The position numbers were made by a program, and so were the translations under genes. A stretch of 64,000 bases of DNA from Sporomusa acidovorans (lineage in GTDB: Bacteria; Bacillota; Negativicutes; Sporomusales; Sporomusaceae), in the NCBI RefSeq assembly GCF_900101845.1, contig NZ_FNAM01000012.1, positions 1-64,000 on the forward strand, written 5' to 3'. The stretch's first letter is position 1. Each line of letters starts with the position of its first letter. The notes beneath the pieces were generated by a model. It made no database searches. It was given only the letters and a program-made list of their open reading frames with translations, and had not been told where the DNA came from. This document shows positions 16,850 to 25,737 of the stretch, piece after piece.

Positions 16850-17087
16850 TATGTCAAACCTTAAGAGTGTCCGCTGACTTGGAAAACCAAAGCTGCTTTG
16901 TTTATCAATGTATCCAGTTTATGTTTTTCTAGCCTTATGACTAGTCTCTAAAAATGTGGCCGTATAAGAAAGTGGACATTGGGTGTAGGAGACGGAGCAA
17001 TTTAGTATTTGACAAACCTAGAAGCAACTGTTAGCATGTTGAGTGACAACCGTCATCTTGGGTTCCTAGACAATGAGGAGTGGGAAA

Positions 17088-17792
17088 ATGTCAGTACTAA
17101 AGCGGAAAGTTATACAAAAGCTAGCAAAAGAAAGTGTTACGGATCAGATTTATGAAGTTTTGAAAGACTATATTACTTCAAAAGAGTGGGAGCCAGGGCA
17201 TAAATTGCCGTCTGAGAATGAACTGGCCGAACAATTTGGCGTAAGTAGAATGTCGGTACGCATGGTACTGCAGAAATTGAATACCCTAGGATTAACCGAA
17301 ACCAGAGTGGGAGAAGGAACGTTTGTAAAAAAATTTGATTTCAAAAGTTATCTTAGTGAGGTATCTGAGTTTGTTATCGATCAGGATATGGTTTTTGATC
17401 TCAATGAATTTCGAATGTATTTTGAATTGCCTATGCTACAACTCGCTATTAACAAGGCAACTGACGAAGAAATTATAATACTCGAGGAAAAAACAAAAAA
17501 ATTTCTTCGGGCGGAAAACATCGATGAACTGGCCCGTTACGACTATGAATTTCATCTTGAAATTTGCAAGATGGGAAAAAATACCCTATTTATTATGTTT
17601 TTTGAACAAGCGGCCGGGTTAATCCAAAACTATTTGCGAACTAATATAGCCGCTAGTCTAAATGGCATAAAAACAGTAAAAGATATTTTCGATTACCATA
17701 AGGAAATCGTTAACGCTATCAAAGCAAGAAAGTTCGAGGAAGCGAAATGTGTATATATTAATATGATGAACGTACTTTGGGACAGTCAATAG
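17088..17792 (+). CDS. GntR-family regulator (FadR/FCD subfamily), cassette B
   Basis: 234 residues. Winged helix: QIYEVLKDYITSKEWEPGHK, then SRMSVRMVLQKLNTLGL and GEGTFVKKF. The FCD-like effector domain has FHLEICKMGKNT and a final EEAKCVYINM helix. The ATG at 17088 is used because GAGGAG lies just before it; a start at 17073 would sit ahead of that site. It faces the MFS carrier and enolase-type gene of cassette B and probably controls them in response to the imported acid. It ends in TAG. Confidence 0.88.
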   Translation: MSVLKRKVIQKLAKESVTDQIYEVLKDYITSKEWEPGHKLPSENELAEQFGVSRMSVRMVLQKLNTLGLTETRVGEGTFVKKFDFKSYLSEVSEFVIDQDMVFDLNEFRMYFELPMLQLAINKATDEEIIILEEKTKKFLRAENIDELARYDYEFHLEICKMGKNTLFIMFFEQAAGLIQNYLRTNIAASLNGIKTVKDIFDYHKEIVNAIKARKFEEAKCVYINMMNVLWDSQ

Positions 17793-18110
17793 TGGCATAA
17801 TTTTTAAAAAATTTGATTTTTAGAGAATAATGAGATATTGACAAGAGTAAAAATGACTGCTATATTTAACTTGTATAACAACCGACAACCGACAACTAAC
17901 AACGGTCCAACGGTTTCGGTTTATTATCGGCATGCCGGACTGTATTTTAAAGATGTAGTTATAACTATTTTCCAACTAGCAGGGGTAATGTATTTGTTTA
18001 ACCTAGGTTAAAGGATTGGCAAATAAAGGAGGGGGATAAGAAAAAATTTACATACAACAGGACCTTCGAACAGTTGATGTTAATCAATCTAAAATTTGGG
18101 GGAGAAGACG

Positions 18111-19451
18111 ATGAATCCTGTAACTTCCAACGAAACTGTTGGATTAGCAATTGATTCTCAAACAGCTTCACGGATATTGGGCAAGGTGAAGTGGAGAATT
18201 CTATCATTGGCGTTTTTGTTGTATTTTTTTAATGTCGTAGATCGACTGAATATTGGCTATGCCGCATTACAAATGAACAAGTCACTAAATATTTCCCCGG
18301 TCGATTTCGGCACTGTGGCGTCCATGTTTTTTATAACTTATTTGCTTTTTCAAGTACCGGCAAACATGATCCTTGAGCGTTCCCGGGCCAACCGGTGGAT
18401 AGGATTCATCTTAATCGCGTGGGGCGCAGTAACGGTAGCAACATTTTTTGTCAAAGATGTTACGCAACTGACAATTTGCCGATTATTGCTGGGCGTGTTC
18501 GAATCCGGCTTTTTTCCGGGAATGATCTATTATTTTTCCTGCTGGTTTCCATCAAGGGAACTAGGAAAAGTCACAGCAGTTTTTATGGTGGCGGCGTCGG
18601 TATCTTCAGCTGTTGCATCGCCAATTTCCGGCTGGATTGTACAGAATGCTAACTGGATGGGATATGAAGGTTGGCGGTGGCTGTTTGCCGTTGAGGGCAT
18701 ACCTACATTATTGTTAGGAATCGTTGCAGTTTTCGCAATGACCAATTCGCCAAAAGAAGCGAAATGGCTTACCCCAGCGGAACAAGATTGGCTAATCAAC
18801 GAAATCGAAGCCGACAAGAAGGGCAAAGGGGCGGTTGATCGTTTAGGCGTAAAACAGATTATAACGAACGGAACCTTATGGCGCTTGGCTGGAATTTATG
18901 GCTTTGTGCAAGCTGCGCAACAGGCAGGTACGTCCTGGATGCCGACAATCGTGAAGACCTTTTCCAGCAATTTTTCTGATGCTCAGGTAGGTGTTATCAT
19001 GGCAATGCCCTTTATTTGCGCTTCGATCGTAATGCCGATATGGGGAGCTCACTCGGACAAGCAACAGGAGCGAAAGTATCATACTGGAATTGCCTGTTTG
19101 GTGTTTGCCTTCGCTTTCGTAATAATGGCACTGGCCAATAATCTAGTAGTGAAGTTAATCGGACTGGCGCTGTTTGGCGTAGGAGCATTCAGCTATTACG
19201 GACCATTCTGGGCTTTGCCAAGCATGACACTGCCGCCGGCGGCTATAGCGGTTGGCGTAGCAGTAATCAACTCCAGTTCCAGCCTAGGAGGCTTTATTGG
19301 AAATATTGCCAACGGCTATATAGCTAAGGAGTTTGGATTAAATGGAACTCTCTTTTTTTCAGTATTCTTATGCCTGGTATCTACCGTCCTGGTCGTAACA
19401 ATGCGCATTCCTAGTAAGGGCAAGAGTAAGATAGAGAAATTTAGCGACTAG
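18111..19451 (+). CDS. MFS carrier, anion:cation symporter (hexonate) type
   Basis: 446 residues, 12 helices. Landmarks are VVDRLNIGYAALQMNK after helix 1, the helix-4 loop SRELGKVTAVF, and the central loop NSPKEAKWLTPAEQDWL. GGGGGAG precedes the ATG at 18111. It is the carrier of cassette B, directly ahead of the enolase-type gene. Substrate is inferred to be a sugar acid from the neighbour only. It ends in TAG. Confidence 0.88.
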   Translation: MNPVTSNETVGLAIDSQTASRILGKVKWRILSLAFLLYFFNVVDRLNIGYAALQMNKSLNISPVDFGTVASMFFITYLLFQVPANMILERSRANRWIGFILIAWGAVTVATFFVKDVTQLTICRLLLGVFESGFFPGMIYYFSCWFPSRELGKVTAVFMVAASVSSAVASPISGWIVQNANWMGYEGWRWLFAVEGIPTLLLGIVAVFAMTNSPKEAKWLTPAEQDWLINEIEADKKGKGAVDRLGVKQIITNGTLWRLAGIYGFVQAAQQAGTSWMPTIVKTFSSNFSDAQVGVIMAMPFICASIVMPIWGAHSDKQQERKYHTGIACLVFAFAFVIMALANNLVVKLIGLALFGVGAFSYYGPFWALPSMTLPPAAIAVGVAVINSSSSLGGFIGNIANGYIAKEFGLNGTLFFSVFLCLVSTVLVVTMRIPSKGKSKIEKFSD

Positions 19452-19584
19452 ATCGGGGCGATGATTGAATCAGTAGAGTTCTGCTAAGCTTTTCGGAGTT
19501 AGTGTTAGTGCAAGTCCTGCTAGGCAAAGAAAATAGGAAATGGGTCAATGAAATATTTTAAATATAAGAAAAGGTGAAAAGAAA

Positions 19585-20766
19585 ATGATAATTACCAAAA
19601 TTGACGTTATGCAAGTACATAAGGAGCCAACATCTTTAATTCCTTGGAGACCAGTCCTCTGCCGCATTTATACCGATGAAGGAATCTATGGAGACGGCGA
19701 AGCAGCGGTTGCGTATATTTCAGGAGCTCCAGCTGCTTTCGGGATGGTCAAAGATCTGGCTGCTATGCTTATTGGTCTGGATCCTTTGGATAATGAAAAA
19801 ATTTGGGAAATTATGTATAAGAGGACTTTTTGGGGACAGAACGGCGGCCCCATCATATTTGCTGGAATGAGTGCCATAGACATCGCCCTTTGGGATATAA
19901 AGGGCAAATACTTCGATGTACCAGTATACAAGCTTCTGGGCGGTAAGAAGAGAGACAAACTGAGAACCTATGCCAGTCAGCTCCAGTTTGGATGGGGCGA
20001 AGGTATTACACCAGCTATAACGCCAGAAGATTATTACAATAACACTAAGAAAGCCATGGCTGAAGGATATGACTGCGTCAAGGTAGACTTCTTTACGTTT
20101 AGAGAGGATGGCAAGCAGTTTGATGAAGAGGATAGAACCGGCCTGCTAAAACCTTATTATGTAAAACTTGTCGAGTCGCGCGTTGCCGCAGTCAGAGAGG
20201 CTGCGGGAGAGAACGTGGACATTATCATGGAAAACCATTCGTTCCTAGATGCCCAGAGCGCAATACAGTTGGGACGTGTCGTACAGAAATACAATATCTT
20301 CTATTATGAAGAACCGAATACCCCGAATCCTAAAACTGCCAAGTATATCCGCGAGTCGCTGCAAATGCCTATCGCCAGCGGTGAACGCATCTACTCCAGA
20401 TGGCAGTATGCACCTTACTTTGAAGATCAATCCATCCAACTGATTCAACCGGATCTTGGAAACTGCGGCGGCATAACAGAAGGAAAGAAAATCTGCGATA
20501 TGGCTCATGTCTATGATATTGGCGTGCAGGCCCATGTTTGCGCCAGTCCCCTTTCCACTGCGGCAGCTCTTCATCTAGAAGCAGTGATTCCAAACTTTGT
20601 TATCCATGAACATCACGTATTCAACTTGAGTTCTTGGAACAAGAGACTTGCTGTTCATGACTATCAACCGGTCAATGGTGAGTACAGTATTCCTGAACTG
20701 CCGGGTCTTGGCAATGAAATCTCTGAATATGCCTTTGCCAACAGTGAAAAAGTGACTGTGAAATAA
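19585..20766 (+). CDS. Enolase-superfamily dehydratase, copy B
   Basis: 393 residues, paralogous to the enzyme at 13855. The shared framework includes KRTFWGQNGGP, the LWDIKGKY segment and the YASQLQFGWG run. Metal-site segments are IIMENHSFL, FYYEEPNTP and ASGERIYSR, and the barrel His is in VQAHVCASP. The sequence is complete. A relic of a third copy's C-terminus follows at 20974, so this gene type has been duplicated locally. Likely an aldonate dehydratase; substrate unassigned. Confidence 0.85.
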   Translation: MIITKIDVMQVHKEPTSLIPWRPVLCRIYTDEGIYGDGEAAVAYISGAPAAFGMVKDLAAMLIGLDPLDNEKIWEIMYKRTFWGQNGGPIIFAGMSAIDIALWDIKGKYFDVPVYKLLGGKKRDKLRTYASQLQFGWGEGITPAITPEDYYNNTKKAMAEGYDCVKVDFFTFREDGKQFDEEDRTGLLKPYYVKLVESRVAAVREAAGENVDIIMENHSFLDAQSAIQLGRVVQKYNIFYYEEPNTPNPKTAKYIRESLQMPIASGERIYSRWQYAPYFEDQSIQLIQPDLGNCGGITEGKKICDMAHVYDIGVQAHVCASPLSTAAALHLEAVIPNFVIHEHHVFNLSSWNKRLAVHDYQPVNGEYSIPELPGLGNEISEYAFANSEKVTVK

Positions 20767-20973
20767 GGTATTTAGAGCAATCAGGCAACAATTTGAAACA
20801 GGACATGATAGGAAACAGCTAAATTTCTTATCATGTCCTCTCCCCAAAAAAGTGAATGAATAAGATTTTCCTGCGATATAATCAACCGAAAGATCGCAGT
20901 TAACTGAGTTGCCATACCGGAAGCCGACGGATTTGAATTTGGATAGGCATCATTGAAACTCATTCCTTAATCG

Positions 20974-21036
20974 GATCTTCCCGGCATTGGCCAAGAGCTG
21001 ATTAGTGAAGCGATTGCAGCAGCGATTCTGTGGAAA
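20974..21036 (+). pseudogene. C-terminal relic of a third enolase-superfamily gene
   Basis: Twenty-one codons read DLPGIGQELISEAIAAAIL, matching the end of the enzyme at 13855 (DLPGIGQELTEEAIKES) better than that of the adjacent copy B. It marks a deletion end between cassette B and the next genes. Confidence 0.7.
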
Positions 21037-21079
21037 GACCTGAATACGACAATTTTACCTAATGAGTGGAGGAAATCTT

Positions 21080-21382
21080 ATGAAAGTAAAATCAATGAAT
21101 CTAATTTATTTTTCCCCTACGGGGACAACAAAAACAATTATTCAGGGTATTGCACGCGGAATTAATCAAAGCTCTGTAGAATTGATGGACATTACTAAGC
21201 CAAATATAAGAAAACAACAACTACACATATTGGCTAATCAATTACTTGTAGTTGCTGTTCCAGTTTATGTTGGCAGAATACCTGCTCTTGTAACTAAATG
21301 GCTTAATACAATTAAAGCTCATAATACACCTGTAGTATGTATTGTCGTTTATGGCAATCGTGAGTATGACGATGCATCCTGA
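21080..21382 (+). pseudogene. Flavodoxin domain, truncated (EFR1-like)
   Basis: 100 residues from the ATG at 21080 (GGAGGA upstream). LIYFSPTGTTKT is the FMN-phosphate loop, and VAVPVYVGRIPALV and VVYGNREYDDA are typical of the flavodoxin half of EFR1 proteins. The protein stops at TGA just where the family would continue toward its ferredoxin half, and nothing of that half is found. I take it as a truncated relic, though a stand-alone short flavodoxin cannot be excluded. Confidence 0.6.
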
Positions 21383-21504
21383 CTGGCTTGTGCTAAAATG
21401 ATTTTGAATTTTAGAGGTTAAGGAAGCTTTGAATCACATAGAATACCAGTTTAAAGTATTTGCTAGTATTTATGTCAATTTGTAATAAAAGGTGATGACT
21501 TTAT

Positions 21505-22041
21505 ATGCTTCTCATGACTCATATTGATAATATAAATACCGACCATGTTCCATATCTAATCGACCAATTGATGAAGAAGGGGGCAGGTAATGTCCATGTA
21601 ATAAATGCGATGACCAAGAAGGGCAGGCAAGAGTATATTTTATTAATTGATACACCTGAAGCAAATGAATACATAATTAGTAGTTATCTCGCCGTTGAAT
21701 TAGGAACTTTAGGTATTAGACGAATTAATGCCGACCATATTTCCTTTAGGTCATCTATAGAAACAATGAAAGCATCTCTAACAGACGAGAAAGGCACAGT
21801 AATATGGGAAGACAATATAGATATCAAACTGACTAAAGACGGTTCTGGTATTCCTCTTGCTGCCCGTGTGGAATATGAGTGTTTGAAAGCAGCGGCAGAA
21901 TCTATTGAAAAAGCAGGTTCGGGAATAACCTTTCATGAGTTAAGAGAGAGGGTTGAAAGTAATGCTCTGAAATGCTTCAAGAAAACAGGTTTTGAAATCA
22001 AGGTAGAACCGTTACCTAAGTCAGATAAACAAGAATATTGA
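21505..22041 (+). CDS. larC2: LarC2: C-terminal part of the nickel-pincer cofactor nickel-insertion protein, copy B
   Basis: 178 residues matching the C-terminal domain of LarC (MLLMTHIDNINTDHVPYLID, then the GIRRINADHISF core and the VEYECLKAAAESIE helix). LarC is the CTP-dependent cyclometallase that inserts nickel into the pincer cofactor. In Lactobacillus plantarum it is made from two overlapping frames, LarC1 and LarC2. Here LarC2 is a separate gene with its own ribosome site, 4.5 kb from larC1 and directly ahead of protein X. Confidence 0.85.
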   Translation: MLLMTHIDNINTDHVPYLIDQLMKKGAGNVHVINAMTKKGRQEYILLIDTPEANEYIISSYLAVELGTLGIRRINADHISFRSSIETMKASLTDEKGTVIWEDNIDIKLTKDGSGIPLAARVEYECLKAAAESIEKAGSGITFHELRERVESNALKCFKKTGFEIKVEPLPKSDKQEY

Positions 22042-22148
22042 ATAAATAAAATAACCATTGTTTGCCTAGAGGCAACTATGCAAAGTTTAGATGTTAGTTA
22101 GTTGCTTCCGCATGAATGGTATTTGTTAATAAGAAGAGGTGGTAGTTT

Positions 22149-23930
22149 GTGGAAAAAGAAATATTATCAGTTATGAGCGCCATTAAAGCAAACAGATTTT
22201 ACGTAACCAATGATCGGTTGGAGGCATTAACTAAAGGCCATGGAATGCTAAATGTTACAGTTGCCGCTGTCGCTAATGCTCTTGTCCGGGAGATACTTAA
22301 CGGAGCTAGCATAAAGATCGACAACCCAAACTTTGCCTATATGCCTTTGGACAATGTGTTGAAAGTCGGTGTGGCGGCTGCCAAGGAGGCAGGTGCTGAC
22401 GCTGTTAACGCTGCATTGATTACAGCCGTATTATTAAACCTTGTCGGGACGAAATCACGTGCCGGTGTACCGGCAGGAAACCGCAAGCTGGGTGCTATGG
22501 CTCGCATCGTAGCTGGGGCAGACCGTTCAGGAGTGTCGACTATTCCCACAGGGAAACGCAACTGCAAGGTTTCCGGCTTTGCAGCTGTCAAAGCGTTATA
22601 TGAAGCCATGGAAAAAGGTGAATTGGTACAAGTAGACGGGGCAGATATTCCCCCATTCGTCTCTGGCAGCACAACATATGGCCACGGTGCGTTAGGGGAG
22701 GATTATACCTATGTAGACTTGGCGTTTAATGGCACAAAGATTGCCGTAGAAGGCATGAAGAAAGCGTATCGCGGCGTAGGTGTCGCTCCTAGTCCGGTAA
22801 TGTGTGCCTTATTGGCTGCAGCGGCTGTGCTGGAAATTGTCAATCCCGATGGAGCCATTGATGAGAAATATGGCGATTATAACAGGACAGGAGTTGGCTA
22901 TTTAGTAGGCAAGGGAGCTGCAAAAGCTGCCGGTCTTCCGGAAAAGCTGCATCTGCGTGGCACCGGCAAAGAGTATGATACGGCTGTTGTTATTGGCGAC
23001 ATCGGCATGATTCTGAAAGATGTTGGATCGCCGACAGTAGTCGGCATGATTTGCCTCAATGATATTCTGGCATCCTTCGTCGAGGGACCTCAACTTGGAG
23101 CCGGATCTGGCGCAGGACCTCATAATTCGCCCATTGGTCATCTGTCAAGTGATACGGTAATCACAATGAATGCTTTGGTGGAGAATAACGGTGATATATA
23201 TGCCGCCGCTGATGTGCTAAAAAAAGTTAAGTCCAGGGGCTGGCTTGATCCTGAGGTTGCCACTATTTGTATCAACCTAATTGCCCATAAAGGTGAGCAG
23301 GTAAGGCGGGGCTTAGTTACCCAGGCCATGATCGTAGCTACTGAAGGGATCTTTAGTAATGCGGTATATGTCAGGGCCAAAAGAGCCTACAACGAATTGA
23401 AAGCAGGCAGGAAGCTGGAAGACATATGTCTTGAGTTGGATCGTGAAAGAAAAGCTGGAGTTGAAAAAAGAGCCGGTGAAGTTTTGTCACAACGGTTTGG
23501 CAAAGACATTGCCGTTCATATTACGAAGATGGAACCTTGTGCGCGGAGAAATCATCCCTTCTGCCGGCGGTATTGGAGCTTTGATCCTAATATTGATGCA
23601 GAAGTAACCATTGACGGAGAAAAGGTAGTACTGGAAGGCTTTGTCCATAAGGTAGTGCCTGATGTTGTTTTAAATAAGAAGGCTGAATTAGCATTGCCGG
23701 TATCGATTGTCACACCAGTAGTAGGTGAGCTGACCTGTGCTTCTGTCTGTACGCTCAATGCCATTGTACCGGCAGCTATGGCGACCGTTCTCGGTGTTGC
23801 AAGCTGGGAAGAGGCTGGGAAACGAGCAGAGAAAGGAGCTGCAACGCTCACGGCAGGCATTCCTGGTCTTGCAGAAGCAGCCAAGGAAATATCGAGGATT
23901 TCGTTACGATTAATGAATGATTTTAATTAA
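22149..23930 (+). CDS. Protein X, intact copy B: unrecognised 593-residue protein linked to LarC2
   Basis: I do not recognise the family. The protein is Ala/Gly-rich, has no signal peptide and lacks convincing membrane segments. Blocks conserved with copy C (43694) are GHGM at residue 31, [10 protein letters not shown] at 107, the YGHxALGED motif with His179, GLPEKLHL with His268, EYDTAVVIGDIG, the second His331 (IGHL), and GFVH near the C-terminus. Several invariant His, Asp and Glu residues suggest a metal or cofactor site. It starts at a GTG with AGAGGTGGT upstream, 107 bases after larC2, and is followed by a larA relic and larE-larB-larC1. A nickel-pincer-dependent enzyme is an attractive guess only. 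Confidence 0.7.
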   Translation: MEKEILSVMSAIKANRFYVTNDRLEALTKGHGMLNVTVAAVANALVREILNGASIKIDNPNFAYMPLDNVLKVGVAAAKEAGADAVNAALITAVLLNLVGTKSRAGVPAGNRKLGAMARIVAGADRSGVSTIPTGKRNCKVSGFAAVKALYEAMEKGELVQVDGADIPPFVSGSTTYGHGALGEDYTYVDLAFNGTKIAVEGMKKAYRGVGVAPSPVMCALLAAAAVLEIVNPDGAIDEKYGDYNRTGVGYLVGKGAAKAAGLPEKLHLRGTGKEYDTAVVIGDIGMILKDVGSPTVVGMICLNDILASFVEGPQLGAGSGAGPHNSPIGHLSSDTVITMNALVENNGDIYAAADVLKKVKSRGWLDPEVATICINLIAHKGEQVRRGLVTQAMIVATEGIFSNAVYVRAKRAYNELKAGRKLEDICLELDRERKAGVEKRAGEVLSQRFGKDIAVHITKMEPCARRNHPFCRRYWSFDPNIDAEVTIDGEKVVLEGFVHKVVPDVVLNKKAELALPVSIVTPVVGELTCASVCTLNAIVPAAMATVLGVASWEEAGKRAEKGAATLTAGIPGLAEAAKEISRISLRLMNDFN

Positions 23931-24011
23931 TAGCCTAAGAACAAGAGAAGGTAGGACAACCAGATTGGATAATATCGTGTACTGGCAATGCCGGTGATAG
24001 GGGAGAAAAAC

Positions 24012-24112
24012 ATGACAGTAATTAGCATTCCTTATGGCGAGGGCAAATTGAGGCCCATATATCGGAAGAACGACTGGGGGTGTTTTGGAAAACGAGCCCA
24101 CCAATATAAACC
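24012..24112 (+). pseudogene. larA N-terminal relic
   Basis: GGGAG and an ATG lead into MTVISIPYGEGKL, the usual opening of LarA (lactate racemase/DUF2088) proteins. A frameshift follows, after which another frame reads ISEERLGVFWKTSP, similar to the next LarA block. The rest of the gene is missing. Its position between X and larE is where larA would be expected. Confidence 0.5.
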
Positions 24113-24249
24113 CGAGAATGGGGAAAAAGAACATGGATATTTATATGCGCGGGCCGGTCATCTAAATTATTGGAAGCGAATTTGTAATTTTAGTTTAAAT
24201 AAAGATGATAAAGACGGCATAAAGTCATAAGTAATTTTTGATAAATGAA

Positions 24250-24281
24250 AGAGAACTGCCGTTGGACAGTTCTCTTTTTTT
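24250..24281 (+). terminator. Rho-independent terminator
   Basis: AGAGAACTG against CAGTTCTCT with a short loop, then seven T. It separates the larC2-X unit from the genes leading to larE. Confidence 0.85.
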
Positions 24282-24298
24282 GCATTGGAGGATGGTAC

Positions 24299-24815
24299 AT
24301 GGAAAGGGAAAAACAGATTCCATCGGACGTGGCCCAGAAAGTGGTTGACCTTCTTTATGAGGCTATTGGCTGTAATATCAATGTTATGGGGGAAAATGGT
24401 GAGATTATAGCTACAAAACAGAAACAGCGTTTAGGGTCTTTCCATGAGGGCGGGCGTCGGGTTGTGCGGGCTTTCCGCGATTTTTATCAGCTTAATGTAT
24501 CTGATGAAGCACTAAAAATGTCTTCCGGTTTTGGTGGTGGTCTAGGGCATGCTGGTTGCATGTGTGGTACGCTCTCAGGAGCCACTATGGTTCTGGGTAT
24601 GTTACAAGGCCGGAACAAGCCGCGGCCCCATTTATGACAGTGCCAAGAACTTCCACAGCGTTTTCAATGACAAGTTTGGAGCTGCTTGCTGCCGAGTGTT
24701 AAACCCTCATGAATTTGGTAGTCAAGAACAGCGAGATACTTGTCTTAAAATTACCGGAACTACTGCTGAATTGCTGATGAAATATATCCAGGATGAGCAA
24801 CTGTCGGCTAAGTAA
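24299..24815 (+). pseudogene. Chimeric relic: diacid-sensor domain (CdaR) joined to a C_GCAxxG_C_C protein, frameshifted
   Basis: The first 50 codons (VAQKVVDLLYEAIGCNINVM, then RLGSFHEGGRRVV) match the sugar-diacid recognition domain of CdaR regulators. The sequence then switches to SSGFGGGLGHAGCMCGTLSG, the core of the C_GCAxxG_C_C family of putative redox proteins. Near 24620 the frame breaks; the rest (IYDSAKNFHSVFNDKFG, AACCRVLN) continues in another frame to 24815. A deletion fusing two genes plus one frameshift explains it. Not expected to work. Confidence 0.65.
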
Positions 24816-24916
24816 GACTATGGTTTTGTTTAATTAGTATTTGACCGATTGATCAACGTCAAGCGTGGTTAAAGAAGAAGATTTCGTAGCAAAGTCTAAA
24901 GGTAGAGGTTGATGCA

Positions 24917-25735
24917 ATGCCTATAGTACAAGAAAAAATAAACAAACTGAATGAACTTCTTTTGTCGATGGGGAGTGTCGTAATTTCATTTTCTGGAGGC
25001 GTAGACAGCACATTTTTAGCGGCGGCCGCCCATAAACTACTTAGCAATAAAGCTGTTGCAGTAACCGCCTACTCAGAGTCATTTGCTGCATGGGAAAAAA
25101 ATGACGCGCAGGCTATCGCCAAAGCGATTGGGATAAAACATATCTTTCTACCAGGCGGAGAGATGAATAATGCTGACTTTGTTTCTAATACCTATCAGCG
25201 GTGTTATTACTGCAAAAAGGAACGTTTTTCCGCACTGGCTGTTTGGGCTAAGGAGCATGGGTACGGCTTTGTGGCTGAGGGAAGTAACAACGATGATTTA
25301 GAGGATTTTCGTCCAGGTATGAAAGCCATAGCTGAATTACCAGTAGTAAGAAGTCCTCTTTTGGAAGCTGGTTTTACTAAAGAAGAAATTAGATTGGTAT
25401 CACGACAATGGGGGCTGCCTACGTGGGACAAGCCAAGTACTGCCTGCCTGGTGTCACGTTTGACCTATGGCTTGCCGATTACTGCGCAGCGCTTGCTGCA
25501 AATTGAGCAAGCCGAGAAGCTAGTGCGCAGTTATTGTTCCGGTAAGATACGGGTTCGCCATCATGGTGCGTTGGCTAGAATTGAGGTACAGCCAGAAGTA
25601 ATACCTCTTTTAACCAGGATAGAGGTTCTGACAGACTTAGTGGCAGGTATAAAGGAATTGGGATTTACATATGTAACGATTGATTTGAGTGGATACCGTA
25701 CCGGAAGTATGAATGAGATGATGAATGAGGTGTAA
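24917..25735 (+). CDS. larE: LarE: ATP-dependent sulfur transferase for the nickel-pincer cofactor
   Basis: 272 residues. The PP-loop SGGVDSTFLAAAA at residues 26-38 adenylates the substrate carboxylate. Cys177 in KPSTACLVSRLTYG aligns with the sacrificial Cys176 of Lactobacillus plantarum LarE, which gives its sulfur to the pincer. An additional pair, CYYC at 96-99, is present; its role is not clear. Start ATG follows an AGAGGT. The stop is two bases before larB, so larE-larB-larC1 form one operon. Confidence 0.92.
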   Translation: MPIVQEKINKLNELLLSMGSVVISFSGGVDSTFLAAAAHKLLSNKAVAVTAYSESFAAWEKNDAQAIAKAIGIKHIFLPGGEMNNADFVSNTYQRCYYCKKERFSALAVWAKEHGYGFVAEGSNNDDLEDFRPGMKAIAELPVVRSPLLEAGFTKEEIRLVSRQWGLPTWDKPSTACLVSRLTYGLPITAQRLLQIEQAEKLVRSYCSGKIRVRHHGALARIEVQPEVIPLLTRIEVLTDLVAGIKELGFTYVTIDLSGYRTGSMNEMMNEV

Positions 25736-25737
25736 AA

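Larger units (their letters stand above)
15940..17087. other. 1.1-kb gene-free stretch with relics
   Basis: No intact gene on either strand. It includes a GntR C-terminal relic (16429-16521), an open run around 16351 (KRLFDGAAEIFGRRGPS) I cannot place, and a terminator at 16822-16849. The last bases carry the GAGGAG site of the GntR gene at 17088. Confidence 0.5.

Noticed and set aside
17881..17910. Short tandem CAACCGA repeats
   Set aside because: Only two perfect units plus degenerate ones; too short to call a repeat or operator.
23988..24230. 80-codon frame as a possible real gene
   Set aside because: Only the first 13 residues from 24012 resemble LarA; the rest is out of frame, so it was called a larA relic instead.
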